This document shows positions 1 to 8,150 of a DNA stretch of 44,357 nt, piece by piece. Each line of letters starts with the position of its first letter. Position 1 is the first letter of the stretch. The position numbers and the translations under genes were made by a program. The DNA is from Myxococcota bacterium (lineage in GTDB: Bacteria; Myxococcota_A; Polyangia; Polyangiales; JANWZI01). The stretch is from positions 1 through 44,357 of the forward strand of contig JANWZI010000021.1 in NCBI GenBank assembly GCA_025054695.1. The letters are read 5' to 3'. The notes beneath the pieces were generated by a model, which was not told the origin of the DNA, ran no database searches, and saw only the letters and a program-made list of their open reading frames with translations.

Positions 1-1
1 C

Positions 2-1048
2 CGCATCGGGACGGGCGGCGCGACCCCGTCGAGCACGGCGAGCCCGAGGGCGACGGCCAGCGCGAGCATCGCGCCCGTCGGAGGACGCGTCGCGACGGCT
101 CCACTGCTCGAGCCGGAGGAGCCGCTCGAGCTTCCCATCGAGGAGTCCGAGTCGTCCGCGTCCGCGCGGACATCGGCGCCTCCGTCCGCACAACCGGCAC
201 CGGCGAGCGCCGCGTCCGGCACCTCGTCCGCGACCGACGCAGTTGCCGCGGCGGACCGGCCACCGATCGCGGTCGCGCCGCAGGCGCCCGAGCCCGTCCC
301 CGATCCCTTCGCGGAACCCGCACTGCCGGTTTCCGGACCGCCAGCTCGTCGGGGAATGCCCGTGGGTGCATGGATCGCGATCGCCGGCGCGGGTGCTTTC
401 GGGATGATGCTCGCCGCGATGGTCGGAACGCGGTTGCTCGCCGCGCCCGCCCCCACCGTGATGGCGTCCGAACCTCATGCCGGACGCCCGCGGTCCGAGC
501 CCACTGCGCCTCCGTCGCAACCCGCGCGCGCTCGGGAGCCCGCCCCGGAAAGCGTCGAAACGGTTCTCGACACGCAAGACGTCGAGGGATCCGTCTCGGC
601 GATGCGTACGGGACCACGCGGTCCGACGGTCGCCCGAACGGAGGAGGGAGAGAACCTCACTCCCGAAGAGCGCGCACTGCTCGAGCGCATGGCGTCGGGC
701 GGGGCGGGACCGCGCCTCAACCTCGACCGTCCCGCGCAGGCAAGCGCGTCCCGAACGGGCGAAGGGCTGGACGAGGCGGCCCTGCGGCGCGGAATCGCGG
801 CGAATCGGCCATCGCTGACTCGCTGCTACGAGCAGGCGATTCGCGGCGTCGGCGAGGTGCCGAGCGTCAGGCTCGACGTCCAGGTCGCCATCGGGCCGTC
901 GGGAACCGTCACGTCGGTCGACGTCCAGGGCAACGATTTCAACGGACTGGCCGGGTGCATCCGCTCGGCCGTACGACGGTGGCGCTTCGAGCCGTCGGGG
1001 GCCGAGACGCGAACCTCCTTCCCGCTCGTGTTCCACGCCTCTCGCTGA
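2..1048 (+). CDS. AgmX/PglI C-terminal-domain membrane protein (5' partial)
   Basis: The frame is open from the window edge, so the gene starts upstream; 348 residues are visible. The first ~115 are a Pro/Ala/Ser-rich, partly acidic linker. A hydrophobic segment follows (WIAIAGAGAFGMMLAAMVG, around codons 124-145), then another linker. The C-terminal ~95 residues have the TonB-like fold signature of AgmX/PglI proteins: RCYEQAIRG, a V.L.V.I...G.V..V.V strand pattern, then CIRSAVRRWRFEP. In myxobacteria such proteins often have an N-terminal zinc-ribbon, GYF or FHA domain, here out of view. By analogy with M. xanthus AgmX this would be an inner-membrane protein with a periplasmic C-terminus, possibly envelope-spanning. 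The family call is fairly safe; a motility role is only inference. Confidence 0.8.
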   Translation, partial: RIGTGGATPSSTASPRATASASIAPVGGRVATAPLLEPEEPLELPIEESESSASARTSAPPSAQPAPASAASGTSSATDAVAAADRPPIAVAPQAPEPVPDPFAEPALPVSGPPARRGMPVGAWIAIAGAGAFGMMLAAMVGTRLLAAPAPTVMASEPHAGRPRSEPTAPPSQPARAREPAPESVETVLDTQDVEGSVSAMRTGPRGPTVARTEEGENLTPEERALLERMASGGAGPRLNLDRPAQASASRTGEGLDEAALRRGIAANRPSLTRCYEQAIRGVGEVPSVRLDVQVAIGPSGTVTSVDVQGNDFNGLAGCIRSAVRRWRFEPSGAETRTSFPLVFHASR

Positions 1049-1219
1049 GCGCACGGCGCCACCGAAGCGAATTGGCGGGGGCTCCCGGCCCGAACGGAAG
1101 ACGACGTCGCGACCGCGGTCGAGCTGCCGCTGACGCGGCGTGAGAGGACCTCCAGCCGTGCCGATGCCTCGACCAAACTCCCTCTCATGGCGCCGGCCAC
1201 GTGGCTCGAGCGCCGCGCT

Positions 1220-1320
1220 GACTCGGGCTCGGGCTCGGTCCTCGGACTTCGGACTCCGACCTGGAGCTCGGGCTCGGTCTCGGACTCCGACTCGGGCTCG
1301 GGCTCGGTCCTCGGACTCAG
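1220..1320 (-). repeat. Degenerate NCCGAG hexanucleotide array R1
   Basis: This lies in the 328-bp gap between two convergent genes. The plus strand reads CTCGGN units (CTCGGG, CTCGGT, CTCGGA) with a few phase breaks, so the NCCGAG strand is minus. I see nothing else in the gap: no gene, and no clear hairpin with a T-run. Confidence 0.8.
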
Positions 1321-1376
1321 GTTAGGCGTCGCAGCACTCGTCGATGACTGACATCGACCCGCGCGAGCTGCGGCCA

Positions 1377-2912
1377 TCACGGCAGCCGGGCTCGCGCCGT
1401 GCTCCAGCGACGCGCCGTCGTCGCACCGACCGCCCGGGCGACGGCCACCGCAGCCACGAAGGCGCCCTCGACGCCCAGCCCCGGCACGACGTCCGGACCG
1501 CACGAGAGCAATCCTCGCACCGGCGTGCGCACCGGCATCGCGCATGTGCCGAGCACGCGCGGCTGCCGCACGTGCCAGATGGGACGCATCGTGGAAGGTC
1601 CTCGTCGGCAACCCGCCGGGACGGAGAGCACGACGCGCTGGCGCAGGTCGACCGGTTCTCGCCCGTCGTGGGGCGAGTCCACCAGGCGGACATGACGCCC
1701 GAGGAACGGCACGACCTGCCCGAGCGACGCGAGAACGCGCTCGCGCACGGTGGCGAGCGAACCGTCCGCGTCTTCCGCGACGCGTCGCGACAGCAGCGCC
1801 TCGACCGTCAGCAGCACTTCGTCGCGCCCCTCGAGCGGCGTGGCTTCCACGCGCAGGGGCGCATCGTCGACGGATGTTCCGCGCGGATCGCCCAACCAGA
1901 CGAGGTCGCGCCCCATCCCCACCGGCAGTCCACGCCGCCCGATCACGACGTTCAGCACGTAACGGTACCAGCGGGGATCGGGCTCACCCTGTCGTTCGAA
2001 CAGCGCCTCGAAGGCCGTTCGCTCGGAGCACAGGGCGGCGATCGACGAGGCGTCCAGACCCGCGACGACGCACCGGGCGCCGACCAGCTCGCCGCGCGCA
2101 CGCAGCTCCACCCCCTCCACGATGCCGCGGCGGACGACGATGCGCGCGGGGCGCTCGTCGTCGCGGACCTCGCCCCCGGATCGTTCGATGCGCTCGGCGA
2201 GCAGCGCGTGCATCGCGCCGAAGCCGCCCTCGAAGCGGACGGGGCCGTGGCGCCACGCGCTCAGCGCCCGCGCGAGGACGACGGGAGACGGGTCCGCGTC
2301 CAGATCGGTGCAGAAGCGTACGAGCGCGCGGCAACTCGCCCGCCACGGATGCGACGCGGGTACCGGCTCGAGCGGGTCGGAGCTCGCCGCGCGCGACTGC
2401 AACCATCGTTCGAGAGCCCGAGCGTGTCGGCGCTTTTCGAGGAACGTCTCCGGCGGCCACGGAGCCCCGGCCACCAAGACGGCGTCGACGGCGCGGGCGA
2501 TGCCGTCGAGCGTGCGCAGCGACGTGAGGATGGCGGCTACCGACCCCGGCCACTCGCGATCCAGGTGCGCGGCGAACGCCGGCTCGTCGACGGCGAGGTC
2601 GAGTCGCGTCGAGGGCATCGCGATCTGCGCGGGTGGCTCACCGACGCTCGAGCGCGTGCGCAGCGTGGACGAGACGGCCAGCTCGGCGAGCACCCGACGG
2701 GCGAGCCCTGACGCTCCGACGAGCAGTCCGACGGGCTCGCGCGGCAAGCGGTATCCGGCCACGTCGTAGCAGGGCGCCGGCTCGTCTCCGGCCAGCACGA
2801 GCGTACGCGCGCCCCGACGCGCGAGCAGGGCAGCCGCGATCCGCGGCCCCAGGCCCCCGCCGAGGACCACGACGTCGTAGCTGCGTGCCGGAACGGCGGC
2901 CCGATGCGTCAC
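1377..2912 (-). CDS. CrtI/phytoene-dehydrogenase-like FAD-dependent oxidoreductase
   Basis: This 511-residue protein starts at a GTG whose last two bases overlap the purN stop (GTGA), so it is translationally coupled to purN. The N-terminus has a Rossmann dinucleotide fold: YDVVVLGGGLGPRIAAALLA near residues 13-32. The acidic residue expected at the end of the second strand is replaced (TLVLAGD). Near the C-terminus, GLLSCGPDVVPGLGVEGAF resembles the closing FAD motif of the phytoene desaturase/amine-oxidase group. Length fits CrtI-type proteins. No carotenoid genes are nearby, so the substrate is unknown; carotenoid isomerase/desaturase or another prenyl-lipid oxidoreductase is possible. The link to purN is probably only transcriptional. 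Confidence 0.75.
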   Translation of the reverse strand: MTHRAAVPARSYDVVVLGGGLGPRIAAALLARRGARTLVLAGDEPAPCYDVAGYRLPREPVGLLVGASGLARRVLAELAVSSTLRTRSSVGEPPAQIAMPSTRLDLAVDEPAFAAHLDREWPGSVAAILTSLRTLDGIARAVDAVLVAGAPWPPETFLEKRRHARALERWLQSRAASSDPLEPVPASHPWRASCRALVRFCTDLDADPSPVVLARALSAWRHGPVRFEGGFGAMHALLAERIERSGGEVRDDERPARIVVRRGIVEGVELRARGELVGARCVVAGLDASSIAALCSERTAFEALFERQGEPDPRWYRYVLNVVIGRRGLPVGMGRDLVWLGDPRGTSVDDAPLRVEATPLEGRDEVLLTVEALLSRRVAEDADGSLATVRERVLASLGQVVPFLGRHVRLVDSPHDGREPVDLRQRVVLSVPAGCRRGPSTMRPIWHVRQPRVLGTCAMPVRTPVRGLLSCGPDVVPGLGVEGAFVAAVAVARAVGATTARRWSTARARLP

Positions 2913-3547
2913 GGAGCGACGAGGAGGCGGTCGTCGACGCAACGAGCGCACGGAGGGGCTTGCAGCACGGGTCGAAGACGCACGCGTCCCGTCGCGATCG
3001 CCTCGAGCACCGCCGGCAGCAGCTCGTGCTCGGCGCGCTGAATGCGCGCGTGCAGACGGGTCGCGTCGTCGCCGGCCAGCACAGGCACGGCCGCCTGGGC
3101 GACGATGGGACCGGTGTCGACGCCGGCGTCGACGACGTGCACCGTACACCCTGCGATCCGAACGCCTGCGGCGAGGGCCCGGGCCGGCGCATCGCGACCC
3201 GCGAACGCCGGCAGCAACGAAGGATGCACGTTCAGGATCCGGCCCTCGAAGCGACCGAGCATCGCGGTGCCCACGATTCGCATGAAGCCGGCGAGCACGA
3301 CGACGTCGGGCTCGTGCGCCGCAACCGCACGCGCGAGCGCCTCGTCCCACGCAGCGCGATCCGGGAAGTCCGATGGCGCAACGACGCGCGTCTCCAGACC
3401 CTCGGCCCGTGCCCATGCGATCGCCGGAGCCTCAGCCCGGTCGGAGAACACGGCGACCACCGTGACCGGACACCGACCCTCGCGAGCGGCATGCACGATC
3501 GCACGCAGGTTCGAGCCCCGACCCGAAACCAGCACCGCGACGCGCAC
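2909..3547 (-). CDS. purN: Phosphoribosylglycinamide formyltransferase (PurN)
   Basis: PurN transfers the formyl group of 10-formyl-THF to GAR in de novo purine synthesis. The 212 residues match the usual family length. Visible motifs are VLVSGRGSNLRAI at the N-terminus (phosphate-binding), VVLAGFMRIV, ILNVHPSLLPAF (catalytic Asn and His) and GCTVHVVDAGVDTGPIVAQ (catalytic Asp). The GTG start at 3545-3547 was chosen because the conserved RVAVLVSGRGSN begins at once and a promoter lies just upstream (-35 TTGACC, -10 TACGTT), giving a leaderless or nearly leaderless mRNA. The C-terminal ~12 residues, with two Cys, extend past the conserved fold. It is the first gene of a two-gene unit. Confidence 0.95.
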   Translation of the reverse strand: MRVAVLVSGRGSNLRAIVHAAREGRCPVTVVAVFSDRAEAPAIAWARAEGLETRVVAPSDFPDRAAWDEALARAVAAHEPDVVVLAGFMRIVGTAMLGRFEGRILNVHPSLLPAFAGRDAPARALAAGVRIAGCTVHVVDAGVDTGPIVAQAAVPVLAGDDATRLHARIQRAEHELLPAVLEAIATGRVRLRPVLQAPPCARCVDDRLLVAP

Positions 3548-3556
3548 GAGCGCAGA

Positions 3557-3586
3557 AACGTAGCGACGTGATGGGCCTGCGGTCAA
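3557..3586 (-). promoter_or_regulatory. purN promoter, sigma-70-like, leaderless arrangement
   Basis: On the minus strand TTGACC (plus-strand 3581-3586) and TACGTT (3557-3562) are 18 nt apart. The -10 box ends 9 nt before the purN GTG. This is the only start in the window where I could also see a convincing -35 box. Confidence 0.55.
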
Positions 3587-3619
3587 TCGAGCGCTGCCCA
3601 CGGTGCCCCCGAGAGGGAC

Positions 3620-3672
3620 CCGGACTCGGCCTCCGACTCGGACTCGGCCTCCGACTCGGGCTCGGGCTCGGA
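3620..3672 (-). repeat. Degenerate NCCGAG array R2
   Basis: This short array sits in the 236-bp gap between two minus-strand genes, upstream of the purN promoter. The plus strand shows alternating ACTCGG and CCTCCG-type units; the NCCGAG strand is minus, the same as the flanking genes. Confidence 0.7.
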
Positions 3673-3783
3673 CGCGACGGGCCCCTCGAGGTCCTGGCGC
3701 AGCGAGATCGCCGTGACGATCCGAAGGCGTTCTCGAGCCCGCGTGACCGGCCCGTGCGAGCTCGCCGCGAGCCCGCGCGGTCG

Positions 3784-4545
3784 TCAGGTTCGATCCGCGT
3801 ACATCCGGCGCACGACGCTCCGGTACAGCGCCTCCGGCGCGAGTCGACCGATGCGCACCGCCGCCGCGAGCGGCGCGGGAAACACGACGAGCGGCCGGCG
3901 CTCGGCGACGCCGCGCGCGACGATCTCGGCCGCCTCCTCGACCGAGACGAGAAACGGCATCGGGTGGCGATGGCGGGCCGTCATCGGCGTGCGCACGAAC
4001 CCCGGCCGCACGTCCGTCACATCGATGCCCGTCCCGTGCAGATCGATCCGCAGGCTCTCGAGGAACGTGCTCAGGAACGCCTTGGAGCCGCAATACGCCG
4101 CACCTCGCGGCAGGCCGCGATACTGCGCGAGCGAGCTGATGCCCACCAAGTGACCCCGGCCTCGCGCCACCATGCGGTCGAGAATCGCCAGCAGCGTGGC
4201 GGCCGCTCCGGTGACGTTGACCGCGAGGGTGTCGGCGATCTTGTCGAACGTGAGCTCCGACGCGGGCACCGATTCTCCCACGCCCGCGTTGGCGACGACC
4301 GTATCCAGCTCGCCGAAATCGGCGTCCGCGCGCCGCAGCGCCTCGCGCACCTCGTCCGGCCTCCGCACGTCCAGCGGATAGACACGCACCTCGACGCCAC
4401 CGGCGCGCAGCTCGGCCGCGAGCGACTCGAGCCGCTCGACGCGCCGCGCCGCGAGTCCCAGCCGCCAACCGTCCCGCGCGAGCCGACGTGCGAGCGCCTC
4501 GCCGATGCCCGACGAAGCCCCCGTCAAGAACGCCGCGCGGCTCAT
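3784..4545 (-). CDS. Short-chain dehydrogenase/reductase (SDR)
   Basis: This 253-residue classical SDR has the NAD(P)-binding motif FLTGASSGIGEALARRLA at residues ~5-22. It also has NAG in VVANAGVG, the catalytic Ser in GHLVGISSLAQ and the YCGSK active-site Tyr/Lys, then PGFVRTPM. Arg residues after the second strand (AARRVERL) suggest NADP(H). The ATG overlaps the stop of the acyl-CoA dehydrogenase gene (ATGA), so the two are coupled, and a lipid or acyl substrate is a reasonable guess. The tail (RIGRLAPEALYRSVVRRMYADR) resembles membrane-associated SDRs of the DltE/YqjQ type. Substrate unknown. Confidence 0.9.
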   Translation of the reverse strand: MSRAAFLTGASSGIGEALARRLARDGWRLGLAARRVERLESLAAELRAGGVEVRVYPLDVRRPDEVREALRRADADFGELDTVVANAGVGESVPASELTFDKIADTLAVNVTGAAATLLAILDRMVARGRGHLVGISSLAQYRGLPRGAAYCGSKAFLSTFLESLRIDLHGTGIDVTDVRPGFVRTPMTARHRHPMPFLVSVEEAAEIVARGVAERRPLVVFPAPLAAAVRIGRLAPEALYRSVVRRMYADRT

Positions 4546-5798
4546 GACGCCCGCCCCTCCGGCCAGAGCAGAGCACGGGCGATCTGCGAGACCTGGATCT
4601 CGTCCGTGCCCCCGTAAATCTGGAGAACCTTCGCGTCGCGGCAGAGCTGCTCGACGCGGTACTCGGCCATGTACCCGTTGCCGCCGAAGAGCTGCACCGC
4701 CTCGAGGCACACCTCCATCGCGGCCTGGGCACAGTACAGCTTGCACGCACTCGCCTCGGCCAGATCCATCGAGCGGCCCCAGCCCGCCAGCTCGATCTGG
4801 CGAAAGAGCAAGTTCTGGATGTTCATCCGCGCCACCTGCATGCGGGCGAGCTTGAGCTGGACGAGCTGGAACTCCCCGATGGGACGCCCGAATTGGACGC
4901 GGGTGCGCGCGTAGTCCGTGCAGAGCTCCAAGCACCGTTCCACGATCCCCAGCGCCATCGCGACGACCCCCGTGCGCTCGGCGCCGAACGTCACCTTCGC
5001 GTCGCCGCGCGCCTCGGCGTCCTCGCTCTCCCCGAGCAGGCGATCGCGCCCGACGCGCACTCCGTCCAGGAACAGCTCCCCCGTCGGCGAGGCGTGCAGG
5101 CCCATCTTGCGAAGCGGCTTGCTGCGCACGAGGCCCGGCGTCTCGCCGTCGAGCACGAACGAGAGCACCTTGCGCTGCTCCGGCGGCGTCACCCCGTCGT
5201 CGAGCTTGCAGATGAACACGATCGTGTCCGCGTACGGTCCGTTCGTGATGAACGTCTTTTGCCCGTTCAGCACGTATCCGTCCCCGTCGCGTCGCGCCGT
5301 GGACTTCATCGCCCCGAAGGCATCCGAGCCCGATCCCGGCTCCGTGATCGCCCAGGCGCCGATCTTCTCCATCGTCAGCAGCGGCGGCACGAAGCGCTCT
5401 TGCTGCGCAATCGTTCCACGCCGCTGGATCGCCCCGGCGGTCAGCCCGACGCTGACGCCCAACGCCGTGATCATGCCCGGCGAATGACGCGCCAACTCGA
5501 CGATCGGAATCGCACGCAAGGCGGCGCGATCGGCCGCCTCCTGCGAGAAGCTCGTGCGCGGTCCCCGCTCCGCGGCCGCTTCCCCCCGCTCGCGCCGCGC
5601 CCGTTCCCGTTCGAGCTCGCGCCGGAATTCCGCGAGCGCCATCTCCCCCGCCCCGAACGTCTTCATCATCTTGCGCAGCACGTCGTACGGAGGCCGCCCC
5701 TCGTGCTCGTACGCGTCGATGTGGGGCACGATCTCCGCCTCGACGAACCGGCGGAACATCTCGCGAATCTGGCGGTGGGTCTCGCTCCATTCGATCAT
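4542..5798 (-). CDS. Acyl-CoA dehydrogenase family protein
   Basis: This 418-residue flavoprotein has the family signatures ITEPGSGSDAFGAMKS (~151-166), NGQKTFITNG (~178-187), RVQFGRPIGEFQ (~300-311), FGGNGYM and IYGGTDEIQ (~394-402). Glycine stands where MCAD-type enzymes have their catalytic Glu (YEGT). A Glu in helix G (E287, GIVERCLEL) is placed like the base of long-chain and isovaleryl-CoA dehydrogenases, so I infer an LCAD/IVD-like active site. A charged insertion (~58-82, RRELERERARRERGEAAAERG) between the first helices is unusual in length. The start lies 3 nt after the stop of the upstream lipoprotein gene; the SDR follows with an ATGA overlap. Confidence 0.92.
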   Translation of the reverse strand: MIEWSETHRQIREMFRRFVEAEIVPHIDAYEHEGRPPYDVLRKMMKTFGAGEMALAEFRRELERERARRERGEAAAERGPRTSFSQEAADRAALRAIPIVELARHSPGMITALGVSVGLTAGAIQRRGTIAQQERFVPPLLTMEKIGAWAITEPGSGSDAFGAMKSTARRDGDGYVLNGQKTFITNGPYADTIVFICKLDDGVTPPEQRKVLSFVLDGETPGLVRSKPLRKMGLHASPTGELFLDGVRVGRDRLLGESEDAEARGDAKVTFGAERTGVVAMALGIVERCLELCTDYARTRVQFGRPIGEFQLVQLKLARMQVARMNIQNLLFRQIELAGWGRSMDLAEASACKLYCAQAAMEVCLEAVQLFGGNGYMAEYRVEQLCRDAKVLQIYGGTDEIQVSQIARALLWPEGRAS

Positions 5799-5801
5799 GG
5801 C

Positions 5802-7310
5802 TCACTCCACGCAGCGCATCTGCCAGCGACTCCCGACGCGTACCGGCTCGCATTGCGTCCCCGAAGGACAGTGGGCCGACACGCAGCACGTGTCCGCGCA
5901 CGCGCCCGCGACGCAGCCCCGATCATGACACTCGTCGCCGCGCCCACAGCGCGCCCCCGTCCGCGCGGTACCGGCGTGCTGCCGCGGAAGACAGATCTGC
6001 ACCGGGGTGGAGGCTCCCGACAGCATCGCCCCCCCGCAGTACGTCGGATGACTCCCGAACACGGGCACTGGGATCGCGGGACAGTCGGCGCTCGTGGCAC
6101 ACGACTGACCGCAAACCGAGACGCAGGCGAAGCCCCAACACAACTCGAGACACAGTCCGGATCGGCAATCGGAGTGCGCGTTGCACTCACCCCATGTCGT
6201 CACGCGACCCGGCGGCTCGTCACAGGCGAAAGCGGCACTCGTGGAGCCATCCGGGGCACGCAGGTAATGAAACCCACAGGCCAGTCCGTTGCAGTGCGCG
6301 TCGACGGCGCACGTCGCGAAACATTCCTCGCCGGCGCACCGCCCCGAGCGGCAGTCGGAGCTCGAATCGCACGATTCACCCGGCGCCCCGGAGCCCACCG
6401 TCCGGCCGAGCAGCCGGGCCGGGACGCACATGCGGGCGCCGGTGCCCGACGACCAGCAGATCGCCTCCGGGCCGCAGTCGCCGTCACTGCAGCAAGCCGA
6501 CGCGCACACGTAGGTGGCCGCCCCCGAAACGCCCAGCGCCGCGGACTCCACGCACGACCTCGATTGACAATCTCCGTCGGTCGAGCACGGCATGCCGTCG
6601 GGCAGCAGCATCCGGCATCGCCGCGTCACCGGATCGCACTCCTGACCCGGGCCGCACTCGGGTGCCCCCGCACGCGTGCAATCGTCGCCCGCGACGCACT
6701 CCGGCGGCGTGCGCGTCGTGTCGCAGACTTGGCCCTCCGGGCAGCGGTGCCCCGCGTCCAAACAACTTGGAACTTTGCAAACCCCCTCGATGCACTGTTC
6801 TCCTCCAGGGCAGGGAACCGCATTCCCATCCGCCGCGTCCACGCTCCCGTCGCAATCGTCGTCCCGCCCGTTGCACACCTCCGGCGCCGCCGCGATCTCG
6901 CTGCGTGGATAGGCCGGATGAACGTCCGGGGCCTCGTCGTCGCAATCGCGGCTCGCCGGATCGCGCGCGTCCCCGCACCACGGCACCCCGTCGCCGTCGC
7001 GATCGTGCCCCTCGTCCACCGCACCGTCGCAGTCGTTGTCGACGCCGTCGCATCGTTCCTCGCCGGGCACGCACGTCGGCGGCCGGCACACTCCATCGAC
7101 GCAGATCCGACCCACGGGACACGGATCGATGCCGTCGGCCCCCACCACGCACTGCAACGGCCGGTCGTCGGGGTCGACGAGGGCCGAGCAGCCGCCGACC
7201 AGGATCGCGAGCGTGACGACGAGCGCACGCGCCCCGCGCCACGGTGCCTCCCGCCTCCGCCTCCCGTCCGGGCGACCGCGCAGTCTCCGGCAGCTCCGCA
7301 TGCCGTTCAC
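5802..7310 (-). CDS. MopE-type Cys-rich lipoprotein
   Basis: This is a 502-residue secreted lipoprotein. An Arg-rich n-region and hydrophobic stretch end in the lipobox LVGGC (Cys ~42). Residues ~80-165 hold two motifs of the MopE/putative-metal-binding family: CDGVDNDCDGAVDEG, then DRDGDGV, DCDDEAPDVHP and VCNGRDDDCDGSVD. The remaining ~330 residues are a Cys-rich array of short units of the type C.....DC....C (SADCP, NAHSDCRSGLC, DSSSDCRSGRC). The GTG start overlaps the TPR gene stop (GTGA); an ATG at 7301 is an alternative. The likely site is the outer-membrane surface; metal binding is inferred from the motifs. Its operon placement ahead of acyl-CoA dehydrogenase and SDR genes is odd. Confidence 0.85.
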   Translation of the reverse strand: MNGMRSCRRLRGRPDGRRRREAPWRGARALVVTLAILVGGCSALVDPDDRPLQCVVGADGIDPCPVGRICVDGVCRPPTCVPGEERCDGVDNDCDGAVDEGHDRDGDGVPWCGDARDPASRDCDDEAPDVHPAYPRSEIAAAPEVCNGRDDDCDGSVDAADGNAVPCPGGEQCIEGVCKVPSCLDAGHRCPEGQVCDTTRTPPECVAGDDCTRAGAPECGPGQECDPVTRRCRMLLPDGMPCSTDGDCQSRSCVESAALGVSGAATYVCASACCSDGDCGPEAICWSSGTGARMCVPARLLGRTVGSGAPGESCDSSSDCRSGRCAGEECFATCAVDAHCNGLACGFHYLRAPDGSTSAAFACDEPPGRVTTWGECNAHSDCRSGLCLELCWGFACVSVCGQSCATSADCPAIPVPVFGSHPTYCGGAMLSGASTPVQICLPRQHAGTARTGARCGRGDECHDRGCVAGACADTCCVSAHCPSGTQCEPVRVGSRWQMRCVE

Positions 7311-8119
7311 AACGCCCAGCGTCCATGCACGACGAGGGCCTCGGGCGTGACCGCGACCGACGCGCGCGCCTGCTCGGACGGGAGCACCTCGCGCGTCTCG
7401 GTGCGAAGAACGTACAGCAGCAGCCCCCCCGCGAGTGCAGCGGCGCCAGCAAACAGGAGCAGATCGGCTCCGAATGCGAACCGGTCGGCCTCGTCCGCGA
7501 GCGCACTGCGCTCTTCGAGCGTTCCGTCGGCGCCCAGCACGAATTGTTCGGCGAACGCCTCTCGATCGATCGCGAGTCCGCCGAGGATGCCCCCAGCCGC
7601 CATCAGGGCGAGCCCCGTCCCCGTCACCGTCCAGAACGCGAGGTCGGCGACGCCACGCGTCGTCACCCAGCGCGGTGCGTGCCGTTCGTCGGGCGGCGGG
7701 CGCAGCGGAGGTGCCTCGCGCGCGGTACGACCCGTACCCAGCTCTCGACGTGCTCCCTCGAGTCGTCGGATGGTTTCCTGAACCCGCTGCCGTTCCTCGG
7801 CTTCGGAGGGCGGAAGCATCGTGAAGTAGCGCTGGTAATACCGAATCGCCTCGTCCAGCTCCCCGAGCAGCTCGTGGACGCGCGCGATGTTATACGCGAG
7901 TGTTGCCGAGCCCGGATCGAGCACGAGGGCGCGTTCCAGGTCCGCGATGGCCTCGCGGTAACGACCCGCCATGTAATGCTCGCGTCCACTTTCGTAAAAA
8001 CGCACCGCCTCCGCGGGTGGCGTGCGCGCCTGCGCGGCCGCGTCGCCGCCGCAGGGCACGAGCCCGAAGCTGGCCAGGATGGCGGCCTGGATGGCTGAGC
8101 GCGCGTGGCGGCCGGGCAT
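7307..8119 (-). CDS. Secreted/membrane TPR protein
   Basis: This 270-residue protein has a signal-like N-terminus (SAIQAAILASFGLVPCGG...AAAQA). About 2-3 TPR units follow (GREHYMAGRYREAIADLERAL, SATLAYNIARVHELLGELDEAIRYYQRYF, then a charged helix). Two hydrophobic helices lie near the C-terminus (FWTVTGTGLALMAAGGILGG and LLLFAGAAALAGGLLLYVL). I chose the ATG at 8119 because it starts the signal sequence; a GTG at 8149 would add ten residues. It is the first gene of the minus-strand operon 8119-3784. Such TPR proteins usually act as scaffolds; no specific partner is evident. Confidence 0.8.
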   Translation of the reverse strand: MPGRHARSAIQAAILASFGLVPCGGDAAAQARTPPAEAVRFYESGREHYMAGRYREAIADLERALVLDPGSATLAYNIARVHELLGELDEAIRYYQRYFTMLPPSEAEERQRVQETIRRLEGARRELGTGRTAREAPPLRPPPDERHAPRWVTTRGVADLAFWTVTGTGLALMAAGGILGGLAIDREAFAEQFVLGADGTLEERSALADEADRFAFGADLLLFAGAAALAGGLLLYVLRTETREVLPSEQARASVAVTPEALVVHGRWAL

Positions 8120-8137
8120 CGACCGAGGAGCGCGCGC

Positions 8138-8143
8138 AGGATA
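8138..8143 (-). promoter_or_regulatory. -10-like box TATCCT for the TPR operon
   Basis: The minus strand of the 31-bp divergent gap to the sppA-like gene reads TATCCT, 18 nt before the TPR ATG. The plus strand reads GATACCCC just before the other ATG. The two promoters must overlap or lie within each other's genes. Confidence 0.35.
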
Positions 8144-8150
8144 CCCCACG

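Noticed and set aside
4893-7781. A 962-codon plus-strand open frame
   Set aside because: Antisense to the acyl-CoA dehydrogenase, MopE-type lipoprotein and TPR genes. It has no domain and has His/Arg-rich composition typical of antisense frames here.
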